Assembly (NCBI GenBank): GCA_016169945.1
Contig: JADLSH010000379.1
Coordinates: 4,402,501-4,466,500, forward strand
Length of the DNA stretch: 64,000 bases
Direction: 5' to 3'
Source of the DNA: Trachythela sp. YZ-2020
Lineage: Eukaryota > Cnidaria > Anthozoa > Malacalcyonacea > Clavulariidae
Shown here piece by piece: positions 9,930 to 19,630 of this stretch; the stretch's first letter is position 1; each line of letters starts with the position of its first letter. A model generated the notes under the pieces. That model had not been told where the DNA came from. It saw nothing but the letters and a program-made list of their open reading frames with translations, and searched no databases. The translations under genes were made by a program, and so were the position numbers.

Positions 9930-10645
9930 CAATTTGCATTATAGACTAATTTTCTATCTAAGCAAAAAAAGTATATTGCCGGAAAGAACATACTAAAATT
10001 AGTAAAATTGCAAAGTTTGGTTGCGAAATGTTGTAAAATGCGGAAAATATAGCCTTACAAAGTTTGCAAATTTTGTATACTTTTGTATTACGTGCGGAAA
10101 TTCCTACCATATTTGGGCCGAAATGTGAGGAATTTCCGCACGTAAGGCCAATTAAAAAAAGTTTTTAGTTTTTCATCGCCGCCCGCCCTTGAAAAATTGG
10201 CCGCCCGAAAGATTTTTTATTATTATTATTAAATCGGAATTAGTCGGAAGTAGTCGGAAACCGAACCCATGTCTATTCTGTGACCGAACGTTGGTGGTCA
10301 TATTGTTTCAACATGCCTTTCGTTGTCGCACAAATACGAAGAGCTCTTGACTGTGACTATTTCTTGCGCAGACAAAATGTGTGAAATGGAAAACAACCTT
10401 TTAACCCGTTTTTAAAAGGGGAAATATACTACTTACGCTATTAAAAAATAAATAATAAAAGTAATAAAAATCCGCCCGCCCGCCCCACGTTTTTCAAAAA
10501 ATCTGATGAAAAACTAAAAACTTTTTTTAATTGGCCTAATACAAAAGTATACAAAATTTGCAAACTTTGCAAGGCTATATTTTCCGCATTTTACAACATT
10601 TCGCAACCAAACTTTGCAATTTTACTAATTTTCGTATGTTCTTTG
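9930..10645. repeat. Inverted repeat family, interrupted by a TAA MITE
   Basis: The left arm (9,930-10,145) and right arm (10,537-10,640) are inverted copies of one sequence containing GGCTATATTTTCCGCATTTT and AATTTCCGCACGTAA. A third copy stands at about 45,050-45,245. A tight hairpin (ACGTGCGGAAATTCCT pairing with AGGAATTTCCGCACGT) lies at 10,091-10,145. The 391 bp MITE 10,146-10,536 separates the arms. Confidence 0.8.
10146..10536. mobile_element. PIF/Harbinger-like MITE
   Basis: Terminal inverted repeats begin GGCCAATTAAAAAAAG (about 32 bp, nearly perfect) and are flanked by TAA (10,143-10,145 and 10,537-10,539). The related copy at 45,086-45,088 reads GCACG-TAA-TACAAAAG without the element, which confirms the 3-bp TAA duplication. 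TAA/TTA targets with GG-starting ends are typical of PIF/Harbinger. The interior is CCCGCC-rich near both ends and has no transposase. Confidence 0.88.
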
Positions 10646-10822
10646 TAGTTGTTGTGATTGATTCCCTTCTCCAGTATCTCCAGTAGTTGCTTGTAAATTT
10701 GGCATTGGCCGCTGCTTTACAATTATATTTTGCTCGCCAGATTGCCGAACAGAGAAAGGTTTCTTCAACAAATCGATTATAATATCTGCTTCCGTAGAAG
10801 CCGTCACGCTTGCTGAAGCCAT
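10625..10822 (-). CDS. Small unknown open frame
   Basis: A 65-codon minus-strand frame starts 13 bp downstream of the end of the 234-aa frame at 10,835. It contains an ADIIIDLLKKPFSVRQ stretch and a Gln-rich tail, and ends inside the repeat whose arm begins at about 10,640, so its C-terminus is repeat-derived. No family is recognised. It may be a second ORF of the same element as its neighbour, or a degraded continuation of it; it may also not be coding. Confidence 0.25.
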   Translation of the reverse strand: MASASVTASTEADIIIDLLKKPFSVRQSGEQNIIVKQRPMPNLQATTGDTGEGNQSQQLQRTYEN

Positions 10823-10834
10823 TGTTATGTAAAT

Positions 10835-11539
10835 TTAATAATAGAATGTAAAATCACTTACCTTGACCATAGTTAATATAGAACTATGGATTAGAAGGAC
10901 TCTTCTTAGCTTTCTTACGTTTCTTTCGCTTTTGCTTTGGAACTTTGATCCACCCATCCGAGTCGGTATTCTGTTTAACTTTCCCTTCTCTCTCGCCCTA
11001 GGCTTCATTGTTGTTTTGACACACACTGTCGATGGTGAAGTTTTGGTGCATGAACAGGGAGCAGAATTCAACAGTTTTATAACTTCATGTAGACTGCTGT
11101 TTGCACATTCAAGCTCTTGTATTCGTTTCCTGTACTGTTCAACTTCTGCTTGCAAATTCACTGGCCGCGACGTCGACATATGCTTCTTTATGCTGTTAAT
11201 TTCTAGCCATAGCTTGCATATTTCATTCCACACATCAAAGTTGTTTGAATCAGTATCGTTCACTAATATTTCTTCGCTGTGGGTTCCCGCTGTAGAATGA
11301 TTTTCGATAGTATTAACAGTCTTTTCAACTTCGAGTAGAAACTTAACGACACATTTTCGACTTTCAGGAGAGAACACGAGCCATATTACAGGACGTGGTG
11401 ATATTCCCTTGTCAATGGCCAATGTATTAGCCATAAAATCTGCTAAATCGTTGTCAGTACCTCTCCATTTGAACTGTTTATTACTCTTACAATAATTGTA
11501 CTGTGGTACCTTTGCTGGTGCCTTACTGTACGGTGGCAT
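10835..11539 (-). CDS. LINE ORF1-like protein with N-terminal FKW domain and coiled coil
   Basis: This intact 234-aa frame has an N-terminal part (about residues 10-75) built around QFKWRGTDNDLADFM and a later coiled-coil-like segment (about 115-165) containing EVEQYRKRIQELECANSSLH. A basic tail follows, with KPRAREKGK and RNVRKLRR. The layout matches the N-terminal half of the minus-strand gene at 58.2-59.2 kb (GRFKWLSG...LFERFV, then a coiled coil), which continues into an SGNH hydrolase. I infer an ORF1-type RNA-binding or structural protein of a retroelement, or a host relative of one. No SGNH domain or reverse transcriptase follows; the frame ends in apparently non-homologous residues, so it may be 3'-truncated. 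Function is unproven. Confidence 0.5.
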   Translation of the reverse strand: MPPYSKAPAKVPQYNYCKSNKQFKWRGTDNDLADFMANTLAIDKGISPRPVIWLVFSPESRKCVVKFLLEVEKTVNTIENHSTAGTHSEEILVNDTDSNNFDVWNEICKLWLEINSIKKHMSTSRPVNLQAEVEQYRKRIQELECANSSLHEVIKLLNSAPCSCTKTSPSTVCVKTTMKPRAREKGKLNRIPTRMGGSKFQSKSERNVRKLRRVLLIHSSILTMVKVSDFTFYY

Positions 11540-12163
11540 GAAACTATATTGCGATACATTCAGCCGTTTTAAAAATATATCGATTTTATTTCAGTCTTTA
11601 TTTGGATGTCTGCTTGTGCGCGACGGCATTTTAATTGACGTCGTATAACAACAAACCGTCTGCGAGGCCTCGAGAGAAAACTTTACAAGCTACAAACTTC
11701 TACAAACTTCTAGACTTCTATACTTTTAAAGCTAATGCAGAATGGCATTGAACGATTTTATTGTAAATTATTTCGTTCTTGAGATATAAGGTATTTTCCG
11801 TGAAGTTCACGACTCTGGCTCTACAATCGATCATGACCGCGCGTTATATTCTGCGAGGCCTCCAGAGAAAACCTGACAAGCTAAAAATGTCTAAATTATT
11901 TTATTCGATTCATTTAATATTGATGAAGAACGGCATTGAATATTTTCTCCATTGCTTAAACCATTCCGAAGTTATTGCGGTTTTATTATGAAAATTTCCT
12001 GTCTGGCTCTACATTCGAATGTGAATGTGAGCTGCGAATGTGAAACTAAAGCCATCTGTCTCATCGTAAATATAGAAGTATAAAACACAATCAAAATTGT
12101 CCTAACAACAAAGTAAATACAGGTCATGAGGCCTATAAGAAGCTAGTACGTTATCACTCTAAC
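11540..12163. repeat. Local diverged duplication, no gene
   Basis: Two diverged copies of about 200 bp follow each other. Each has CTGCGAGGCCTC(G/C)AGAGAAAAC, then an AATGGCATTGAA or AACGGCATTGAA block, then CTGGCTCTACA (about 11,655-11,825 and 11,850-12,015). No coding signal is convincing. A stretch at about 12,080-12,250 is related to 32,150-32,300. Confidence 0.5.
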
Positions 12164-12233
12164 CTGGAACGTTTTCACACCACAATTCTGTCTTTATAAA
12201 TTCCTCAAATTTTCGTTGTTTCTTGGTGTAAAT
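12164..12233 (-). CDS. Candidate internal exon (unknown gene)
   Basis: On the minus strand an acceptor-like TTTACTGGTGCAG precedes an open 70-nt stretch encoding YTKKQRKFEEFIKTELWC, and a donor-like CCAG/GTTAGAG follows. A related stretch at 32,224-32,292 keeps acceptor, donor and a KKQR motif in the corresponding place. I cannot connect either to further exons. They may be paralogous exon relics or a chance feature of a dispersed repeat. Confidence 0.25.
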
Positions 12234-12236
12234 CTG

Positions 12237-12776
12237 CACCAGTAAATTGCCAATTAGCGGTAGCAGTGTTGCCACAACTCGTTGATCAAAGGATCAAAGT
12301 TCAAATACCCTTTCGCTCGTAGAATTTCCAAGAATTCCATAAATTTCCTTGAACTTAAATCTAATTTCCTTGAAATTTCCTTGATGAAAATAAAGTCATT
12401 TTTATAGTTTAAAATCATTTTGAGCTAGTATTCAGGGAAGATGGGGTGTCCACGTGTTCTCCATGCAGCTTCTAGCTAGCAATACGTCATATAATTTACT
12501 GTAAGATGTCAAGTCGAGCGAGAATTTGTGTTTAACTAACGAACCCAATAGTGTTTCTAATACACTGTAGGCTAAAAGTTGAAACTGCTATTAGGTTAAG
12601 TAGGTTATATTAAGCCGTGGGCACTTAAGGGCTGACCAAGGAGAATCATCCTCCTCGGGGAAAATTTGAAATCTAGGACCTCGAAAATGCGATTTCCTGC
12701 GTTCTGAGCACTCAGGTCATCCGAGAGGTCCGTACTGGTGTGATATTAAAGGACCTTGTAAGTAGCCAATCAGAAT
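12237..12776. other. Intergenic with traces of a GGAAATTT-rich repeat
   Basis: At about 12,325-12,395 the sequence (AATTTCCTTGAAATTTCCTTG) resembles the interior of the hAT-like MITEs at 39,682 and 41,380. Nothing else is recognised. Confidence 0.4.
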
Positions 12777-13137
12777 CAGTGGCGTAACTACTATGAGTTC
12801 AGACCGGGCGAACCCGGGGGCCCCCAACAAAAATGGCCCAAAGGGGGCCCCCAGCCAGCCAAGCTCAGACTGTAGAGCAAAAACAAATTGACAGGGAAGA
12901 CTCTGAGAAACGAAAAATGCATGAACGCAACAACAAAATATATATTCTTTCTTGATATATTAAAATGTCGTTTTCTGACCATCAGAATTCTGTAAAATCT
13001 TCCCCCAAAGTCCAGGAAATGGCATTTCAGAGACTCTAGATTTAAACATTTTCCGGGGCGGCATGCCTCCGGACCCTCCAAGGGAGGCCTTCAAAAATTT
13101 TTAACCGGGGGGCCCCTGATATAATGTTACGCCACTG
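12777..13137. mobile_element. hAT-like MITE, 361 bp
   Basis: The ends are CAGTGGCGTAAC (left) and GTTACGCCACTG (right). They are flanked by the perfect 8-bp duplication ATCAGAAT at 12,769-12,776 and 13,138-13,145. CAG...CTG ends with 8-bp duplications are the hAT signature. The interior has no intact transposase; a minus-strand open frame across it reads Gly/Pro-rich low-complexity residues from the GGGGGCCC blocks and is not a gene. Confidence 0.9.
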
Positions 13138-13342
13138 ATCAGAATGCTTCATTTAGTTACGCATCTGAGAAAAAATAGGAAACAATTATTGAATGAGGCT
13201 GAGCATGATATAAAAAAATTATACAGAAGCTGAGTTGAATATTATACATTCAAAAACCAGACAAGAAAGCCAACAGACTTGCGGCCGGTTGGAAAGATGC
13301 AAAAATACATAAGTTAACATTAAATAAAATAGTACATACTTG

Positions 13343-13658
13343 TTAAAGATGGTTTTGCATTTTTCGCGGCCTTTTTGGTGCCGTCACGGACTTTATCTGA
13401 CAATAATTTGGACATTTCCTCAATTCCTCTTCGTTTAAATACGCAAATTTACAACAAGCCATTTTGTTTCGGATTTTAAAATTTCGCGGGCTTTTTATAC
13501 AAGCTGCCAAACGCTCAGGGGCTTGGGCTCTACAACGTGCAATAATTGCTTTTTTGGACCGAACTACCGGATAGTGAGAATTATCCGGGGCTTCTTGACC
13601 AATCAGGAACGAGAATAAAGTTTGAATGTGCTCGTGCTTTCTGACAGGCTCGTGCTTT
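13343..13658 (-). CDS. Last exon of the MULE/SWIM gene
   Basis: The minus-strand acceptor TTACTCAAACAG is followed by 105 open codons ending at TAA (13,345-13,343). The first base completes the codon left open by the exon at 13,777-13,916 (AG + A), so the phases agree. The encoded tail is basic and Cys-containing. Readable stretches are KHEPVRKHEHIQTLF, SKKAIIARCRAQAPERL and LNEEELRKCPNYCQIK, then KRPRK near the end. No named domain is recognised. An open run of this length with a matching phase is unlikely by chance, but transcripts are needed to prove it. Confidence 0.6.
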
Positions 13659-13776
13659 CTGTTTGAGTAAAAGAAATTTATTCAGAGAGCGTAGTTTTTA
13701 TAACAGGCAAAAGTTAAATTAAAAGTAATAGAGATCATTTATAATTAATGTAAATATTATTAGCTAGTTACGTTAC

Positions 13777-13916
13777 CTTTGTGAATTATTATCACATCCA
13801 ACGCTGTCACCAGGTTCAATTTTATTAATGCGTAGTTGGTCAGACCCATTGTGACAATCCGGCTGTCGATCGTCCTCAACGTCTAGAGTCAGGTCGATTA
13901 TCGTTTCTTCTGTTTT
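13777..13916 (-). CDS. Middle exon of the MULE/SWIM gene, SIM-like motif
   Basis: The acceptor TTTTTTTGTAG precedes KTEETIIDLTLDVEDD, and a donor AG/GTAACG closes the exon. It begins in phase 0, matching the GTAAGT donor of the large upstream exon at 14,267, and ends with two bases that pair in phase with the next exon. The IIDLTLDVEDD stretch has the hydrophobic core plus acidic tail of a SUMO-interaction motif. That is inference from pattern only. The remainder is acidic and polar with no fold recognised. Confidence 0.6.
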
Positions 13917-14266
13917 CTACAAAAAAAAGCGTATTCATAAAAATTAGGCAACTGTAATAGCTATGGCAGCAGTGAAATTTTATTAACATGTCCAATGTAA
14001 CGTACTCGAAATAGAACGGTTCCCCATTGTTCATTTTATGGTATTTCTGATATAGTTAAATATTTGGACGAATTTGGAATTTTTACATAGCTGTTCTAGT
14101 ACGCATATAATACAAATAGCTAGGCTATTATATTGTACTGTTTATGGAACCACCACCTATAACTCGGTCATTTCCGTATTACAGATATTAATATGACCTT
14201 GGGTAATATCCTAAAATCATGGATACATTCGAAATCTAAATCTTATTGATGTTCTAGAATACTTAC

Positions 14267-15919
14267 GATACTCTTGTTACGAGTCTCCCCTCTATTCTTC
14301 GTTTCCAACACCATTTCATCATCCTCGATTACAACCTTAACTGGTGAACCCCTCCTTCTCCATTTCTTCCGTTTTGGTAAATTTCTGTGGAAGACTTGAT
14401 GGTACTCTGTCTTATTTATCTTTAATTTCTTTTTGATAGGACTACTTCGGAGCGGGATACCGTTTTCTTTTGGGCACGAAATTGACAATTTCTGGTGGAT
14501 ACCATCGACAGATTCTATGGCCGTTTGAGTCAGCTTCCGTATCTACGAGATAAGAGAGATTCTTCAGAGCATCAAGTTTCTCGTGAAGAATTTTCCGTAA
14601 CTTGGAGTTGTCCTGATGTGGCAGACTTTCTTCACTCAAACCAGCTGAATTGGACTCTTTGAAATTGGAATCAGAAGATAAAGGTGGACTGCCATCTAGA
14701 TCCAAGGACCGGTCGACTTCCATGTCGTCCTTGATATTCTCTCGATCCAATACATTCGCTGAAGCATCGCCGTTCTTGATTTTGATGTGTTCATTGTCAA
14801 GAGTGATGAAAACGCTATTTTTGTAGTAATCTGGCAAAGAATCGAAACTCCATTCTACGTTGGCAGAAAATATTGCAAAAAAGTGCTTGCAAGGGTACTG
14901 GGTCTTCTTCCATACCTGACAGGAACACTTTGGTGTGGTCAAGTTCACAAGGTGCTTTTCTTTGGGGTTGGTCTTGCTTCTGACGTTAAATTCTCCCTTT
15001 TGAAAATTCACCGTTGAAATGTCAGAGCATTGGTATTCCGCCGCGGCATAACGACTTTTCAGACAATGTTTCACAAATTGCGGTGGCCTATCTCGCAAGT
15101 AAACCGGTACATTTTGATTATACCTCCGATATGAACTGCTATACATCAGGTTACTTTGCATATATTGCTGATACGAGTCAGGAATGAAACACTCCACAAT
15201 CGTGGTTGCAATACCATACACCGATTTATCTACCGACCGTGGTAAATACTCATATTTGAATAGTTTGTTCATTGCCTCCGTCCCATTGTTAGTATTGACA
15301 ACGTTCGCTGCTTGTTGCTGCCTAAACGCATGTGCCCAGCGTGACGAACATGAAAGCCAAGTGTTTTCAACGTAATCCTTAACTTTTTCATAAAGCTTAA
15401 GCTTCCTTAACAGGTCGACTTCGGCTTGAAACTCGCTTTCTCTATTTGCGTAAGAAATTATTTTCATTTGTTGCAAAAACCTTTCTTGTTCTTCCGTGGT
15501 AAGGTTGTTCTTCTTTGCTTTGGCCCATCGTTGCATAGCTTGAATTCTGTGGAAATCGCAGATGTAAACGGTCGTAGTAGGAAACTGTTCTTCAATTGCT
15601 CCAATCTCCGCTGTTGAATAGTCGATCATGAAATAGTTAGGGCTCCAGTCAGGGTTCCACGATTTTATAATGGCTTTTGCTTCACTGATCGATTGTTTTT
15701 CCTCCGTCTGGCTCATGAATTCAGCTACTACTTTGTAGCCAATATTTGTGTGAACACAAATAAAAAACAGGGGGATGGCGTACTTGGTTGTTTTGTATGT
15801 CGCATCCATCAAAACAAGCTCGTCTCCGTACCTTTTCAACAAGCGCTGCTGCCATGCCTCTTGGTGAACAAAGAACGGAATAGGAACATGTCCTCTGTTG
15901 TCTTCAAACACTGCATGCG
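14267..15919 (-). pseudogene. Main exon of a MULE-domain, SWIM zinc-finger protein, with one frameshift
   Basis: Counting from GTG at 15,911, a MULE-type DDE domain spans about residues 30-215. Candidate catalytic residues are D36 (LMDATYKT), D97 (FMIDYS) and E212 (NNGTEAMNK), with CDFH at 118-121. A SWIM zinc finger follows as C329-x-C331-x9-C341-x-H343. Then come an acidic linker and a basic, nuclear-signal-like PKRKRYP. An acceptor TTTATAG at about 15,920 suggests the exon starts earlier than any ATG. Near 14,450 one extra C shifts the frame to an early stop (489 aa). In the other frame the protein continues LRSSPIKKKL to a GTAAGT donor at 14,266, in phase with the next exon. The cause is either a real mutation or a sequence error. 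It resembles ZSWIM-type host genes and MULE transposases alike; no terminal inverted repeats were found. Confidence 0.8.
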
Positions 15920-16090
15920 CTATAAATTATTTTTGGAGAAATGTGTGGTAGTAACTTGTTTTATATTGAAAATGTTTGTAAATATTTTGTAAACAAGCAC
16001 AAGTTGTGCTTAATGGGATTAAGGATATAATTAAAGAGAAGAGAAACTGCCATCGGCGCTCATTCCAGAAAAGATCTAGAATCCCACTAC

Positions 16091-16189
16091 GGACGAAATT
16101 TATGCCGTCCGGAGAGGGCGGGTTGATCCACTTGATCCGTTCAATTTTTGTTACTTTCTTAGGCCTTGTTTGTTTAAAAAATTCGCAGT
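16091..16189 (-). CDS. Tentative upstream exon of the MULE/SWIM gene
   Basis: On the minus strand an acceptor-like TTTTCAGTAAG precedes an open stretch reading FFKQTRPKKVTKIERIKW then NPPSPDGINF, with a weak donor GTCC/GTAGTG. The single leftover base fits in phase with the two bases before HAVFEDN at 15,919. The weak donor and short length make this a suggestion only. Confidence 0.3.
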
Positions 16190-16199
16190 CTTACTGAAA

Positions 16200-16504
16200 A
16201 ATGATATGCTTAGGAATAATTTTCGTCAAAACTACAGAGTAAAGCCATATCAACGTATGTAAGGTGGACAAAAATTATCATATATCACATGCTTTTCCCT
16301 CTAATACAGTCATTATAACATTAGTGATTAGGTGTTTCGGAGCCGCCTGTTTAGAAGTAGGGAAAAGGGGGGGGGGTAGATTTTGTATTAGAATTCCGTA
16401 TTTCAATTTCAATGAGCGAGTTATCTTTATGCAGCGAAAGGGGGGGCATGGCCGGCTCCGCGCGGTCCCTGACATTTCAGCATAGAATCGTCTCATCTGA
16501 CACT
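16200..16504. other. Intergenic, nothing recognised
   Basis: It contains a G-run (16,370-16,378) and no convincing coding or repeat structure. Confidence 0.35.
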
Positions 16505-16780
16505 AAAGGCCGGGCTCCACTTGCACGTACGTACGCACAATTGCACGCACGTATGTGTTTATATTTTCGTGAAATTTGATTGGTTAAAAACTTGACGGCC
16601 GCACAGAAAGTAGAATACAGTTCTACTGTCATACGTACAAAAAGTTAGCCGCGACGGTCAAGATTAGCGATCATTTTGGAGTCACAGAGCATGCGCAAAA
16701 TCGGCCGCGCTGGCCGTACGTGCAAGTGCTCTGTGTCTCGAAAATGATCGCTAATCTTGACCGTGCGACAAACTTGGATT
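16505..16780. mobile_element. Inverted-repeat element rich in ACGTACGT
   Basis: GACGGTCAAGATTAGCGATC (about 16,656) pairs with GATCGCTAATCTTGACCGT (about 16,747) as arms of about 40 bp around CGGCCGCGCTGGCCG. A second pairing joins TTGCACGTACGT near 16,521 with CCGTACGTGCAA near 16,712. The start AAAGGCCGGGCTCC resembles the AAAGGCCCAGAC end of the MITE at 47,321. No target duplication was defined. Confidence 0.6.
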
Positions 16781-17094
16781 GGATGCTTAGCTCGCTTCAA
16801 TATTACTCAGTGTAATTGTTGGTGTCAATTTCCAAGGCAACAATATCGTGGAGGTTACCCCGATGACTGGTTTGGTGATTAGCTTGGTTTTTTGTTATAA
16901 TTCTCCGTCTCTGACAGTGACGGATGACTAGTTGCTATTGGGGATGGAGGAGGTACCATTGGTTGGGAAGGGATAATATTTATTCCAATGCTGGTGTTGG
17001 TGCTTGATTATTCATGCTGATGCATCGCGACCAGCCACGGATTCAACAACAATAATTTACCCATATATAAATCTTATATAAGGGTACTGACTTC

Positions 17095-17134
17095 CCAAAC
17101 TAATCAATTAGCTAAACTAGTTGGGAAGTCAGTA
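17095..17134. repeat. Short perfect hairpin
   Basis: TACTGACTTCCCAA pairs with TTGGGAAGTCAGTA around a 12-base loop. It lies about 120 bp upstream of the zinc-finger exon. Its function is unknown. Confidence 0.7.
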
Positions 17135-17256
17135 GATTCCATCTCTGTCGGCGACAGCGGGCATCTTAGTATAGTATATAAATATATTAAAATGTAGTGT
17201 TAATTGTCTCGCGTGTCTTGATATCGTATTCAATGTTAAGTTTTCTGTTTGTATAG

Positions 17257-17402
17257 CATACGGAGGTGCGACCTCAGGTCCGAGTGATCAACCCAAACAA
17301 TATTACTGTGGAATCTGTGATAAACAGCTGAATGGAACGAAACCTTATCAAGCACACATGGTAAGCAAGGCACATAAAGAAGAGGTCGACGCACAGTCAT
17401 GA
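17257..17402 (+). CDS. Last exon of a U1-type C2H2 zinc-finger gene
   Basis: The acceptor TTTGTATAG precedes an open frame that reads YGGATSGPSDQPKQYYCGIC, then DKQLNGTKPYQAH and SKAHKEEV, and stops at TGA (17,400-17,402). The C-x2-C-x12-H-x5-H spacing is that of U1/matrin-type zinc fingers, which bind double-stranded RNA or RNA-protein complexes in proteins such as ZNF346 and ZNF385. The finger is the last element of the protein. Upstream exons were not identified in 16.8-17.2 kb. The tandem duplication starts inside this exon (17,283), so its second copy lacks the acceptor. Confidence 0.7.
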
Positions 17403-18245
17403 ATAATGATGATGTATACTAGTGCTGTAGTGGGGGCACTGCAGTTGACAGAGTGCGGACTCTGTTCTAATGTTACGCGAGGGGCAAATCACTCCTAAAA
17501 AGTAGGACGGAACGTTTGGACTTTCGAAAGTCTGGGAATTATATAGTTGGACTTTGTCACCGACTTTTGTACGAAATAATACAATATTTTCGTATTTTTT
17601 TCAGTGTTCTGGTGAAGCTATGCAGTAATTATATCCGCTTTTTCTTCAACACTTGATCAAAAATACACAAATCTTACTAGAGCAATTGTCAGAATCCATA
17701 CTTTACTTCAGGATAATATTACATGAAGCAGATCGCATATTTATGAGACAGAATGTCAATTCCGTCATACTCTTTCAAATTTTGGGGTCTTTCGTTCAAT
17801 TCAGTCGTATATTTTAGATTTTAAGAGTATTTTTTTATGAATTTTAAGAATTGTCAAGTATATTTAAATGGTTTTGGGGACTTCTAGAGACTTTGGACTT
17901 TTCGTCCTAGTGTACGAGACCTTTAGAGTGATTTGCCCCTCGATGTTATGAGGTATAATGGTGGAGGCGCTGCGACTACTAGCCGGCTAGTCTGGAGGAG
18001 TGTGTCGCTATGCTTAACACTAACAGAGTGAGGAATCTGTAAGATTCAAGTTTTATAACGTTATGAAACTATGTCTTCAAATGCTCTGGTGGCCAGCACT
18101 GCTGCTACTAGATCGAGTGAAGACTCTACAGTCTACACGATTCAAGTTATGTTATAAATATATTGTTACGTTAACGAAACTATGGCTTTAGATGCATGCT
18201 TTTATGGGAACACAGCAGTATACAGAGGGAAGATTCAAGTATTAA
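17403..18245. other. Downstream of zinc-finger exon, no gene
   Basis: This stretch is duplicated in unit B (22,897-23,750). A direct-repeat-like GAAACTATG(T/G)CTT occurs around 18,065 and 18,177. It probably includes the 3' untranslated region of the zinc-finger gene. No other signal is seen. Confidence 0.4.
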
Positions 18246-18867
18246 AGGGATATGGCAATAAAAATTTAGTTTATCTCATTTGAAAGAACTTTTAAAATTA
18301 TATTTTAATCCACCTTGCCAACGTTTCGTATCTTGCTTAGTTCTTGAGATATTTTGACTGAAAACAATGAGCTGTCCGCCATCTTGGATTAATTTTTGAT
18401 CTCATTAACGGTGGTTTAGACGTTTAGTGACGTCACAAGCAGGGTTAGCCATATAAAACTACTCCTAGGTGACCAAATAACAATTAGTAGATGTTTAAAA
18501 AGTTGTCGGTCAATTTGTTATTTGAAATAGTGACCGAATTATAATTTTGGGCTCATAATGACCATTGACTTGGGTAAAGTACTTGCGTGTCCTTGCTTGT
18601 GGCGTAACATGCATATCCACAAAAATCCAAGATGGTGGACAGCTCGCTGATTTATGATTCGCTGAGTTCTGAAGCACCTTCAGCTGTGACGTCACCCCTA
18701 GGTCCCAGTCTCATACTACATCCGCGTTTTTTCTCGCTTGCTTCAGAACGGCGGGACTAGGCTGCTCAAGAACTAAGAAAGATACGAAAAATCGGTAAAG
18801 GAGATTTTTAAATAATTTTAAAAGTTCTTTCAAATGAGACAAACTAAATTTTTATTGCCATATCCCT
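18246..18867. mobile_element. TTAA-flanked MITE (Kolobok-like), unit A
   Basis: Long inverted ends (AGGGATATGGCAATAAAAAT and its complement, continuing for about 55 bp) are flanked by TTAA at 18,242-18,245 and 18,868-18,871. An AGGG start with a TTAA target is typical of Kolobok elements. A second inverted pair lies inside, around GCTGTCCGCCATCTTGGATT. No transposase is present. In unit B the same MITE is split by a LINE. Confidence 0.88.
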
Positions 18868-19630
18868 TTAAATGTTATAAAGATATTGTTACGTTTGCTT
18901 ACGTCACACAACTTCAATCCATATAAACATTAGGTATACGCAATGAAATGTGGGATACATGAAAGTAAAATATTCATGTTTGAAAGTGGCATGATGTAAG
19001 GACTTCTAAGGTCAATTGGCTCGGGGTGCTCTTTTGGGGAACTCAAAAAGTGGCGAAAATGGCCAGAAAAGGCTAACCCTTAACATTTTTTTCAACAAAA
19101 AGTTAAGGCTAACACCTCATAGGCTCAAACTCAAAAAGTGGCTAAAATCGCCAAAAAGTAAAGGCTAACCCTTAACTTTTCTTCGACAAAAAAGTAAAGG
19201 GTAAGTGGCCAAATTGCACGTGATTAAATTGGTACACACATGATTGAACAATTTCCTAAAGTATAATAATTGATATATATTTAAAAGTTATTGGTGCAGA
19301 ATTTAGTAGCTCTTCAGTAATGGTCGAGACTTAAAGTTGGTCTCAATCGAAGTCGTGTCTTACAGTGATGCTAAATTACACAATTCTTTAAAAATTAAAA
19401 GGTACTCGAATTGTTCTGTGTAACAGCGCCTACTAAACTATCTTTCTAAGTTACGGCGACCGGTTACTCGTTTTTCGTGTTAAAATAATATTTACGGATA
19501 CAGATACATAATACATTATAAGATTATTGATTTTAAAAACAAATGAGACAAACGGAACACATACACACATTTATAAAGTACTTTTTTAAACTTTGTCTTT
19601 GTGAAAACGTTGTTCACGTAATTCGTAAAA
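18868..19630. other. Fic gene A downstream region
   Basis: This is low-complexity sequence around 19,040-19,205, with repeated AAAAAGTGGC, GCCAAAAAGTAAAGGCTAAC and CCCTTAAC blocks. It is followed by sequence conserved in all three Fic copies (for example GGTCGAGACTTAAAGTTGG and GGTACTCGAATTGTTCTGTG). The conserved part probably includes the 3' untranslated region. Confidence 0.5.

Noticed and set aside
12791..13081. Gly/Pro/Trp-rich minus-strand frame
   Set aside because: It lies wholly within a MITE with 8-bp target duplications and reads G/C runs.
14787..15992. Several plus-strand frames opposite the MULE/SWIM exon
   Set aside because: They are antisense shadows of a clearly conserved domain on the minus strand.
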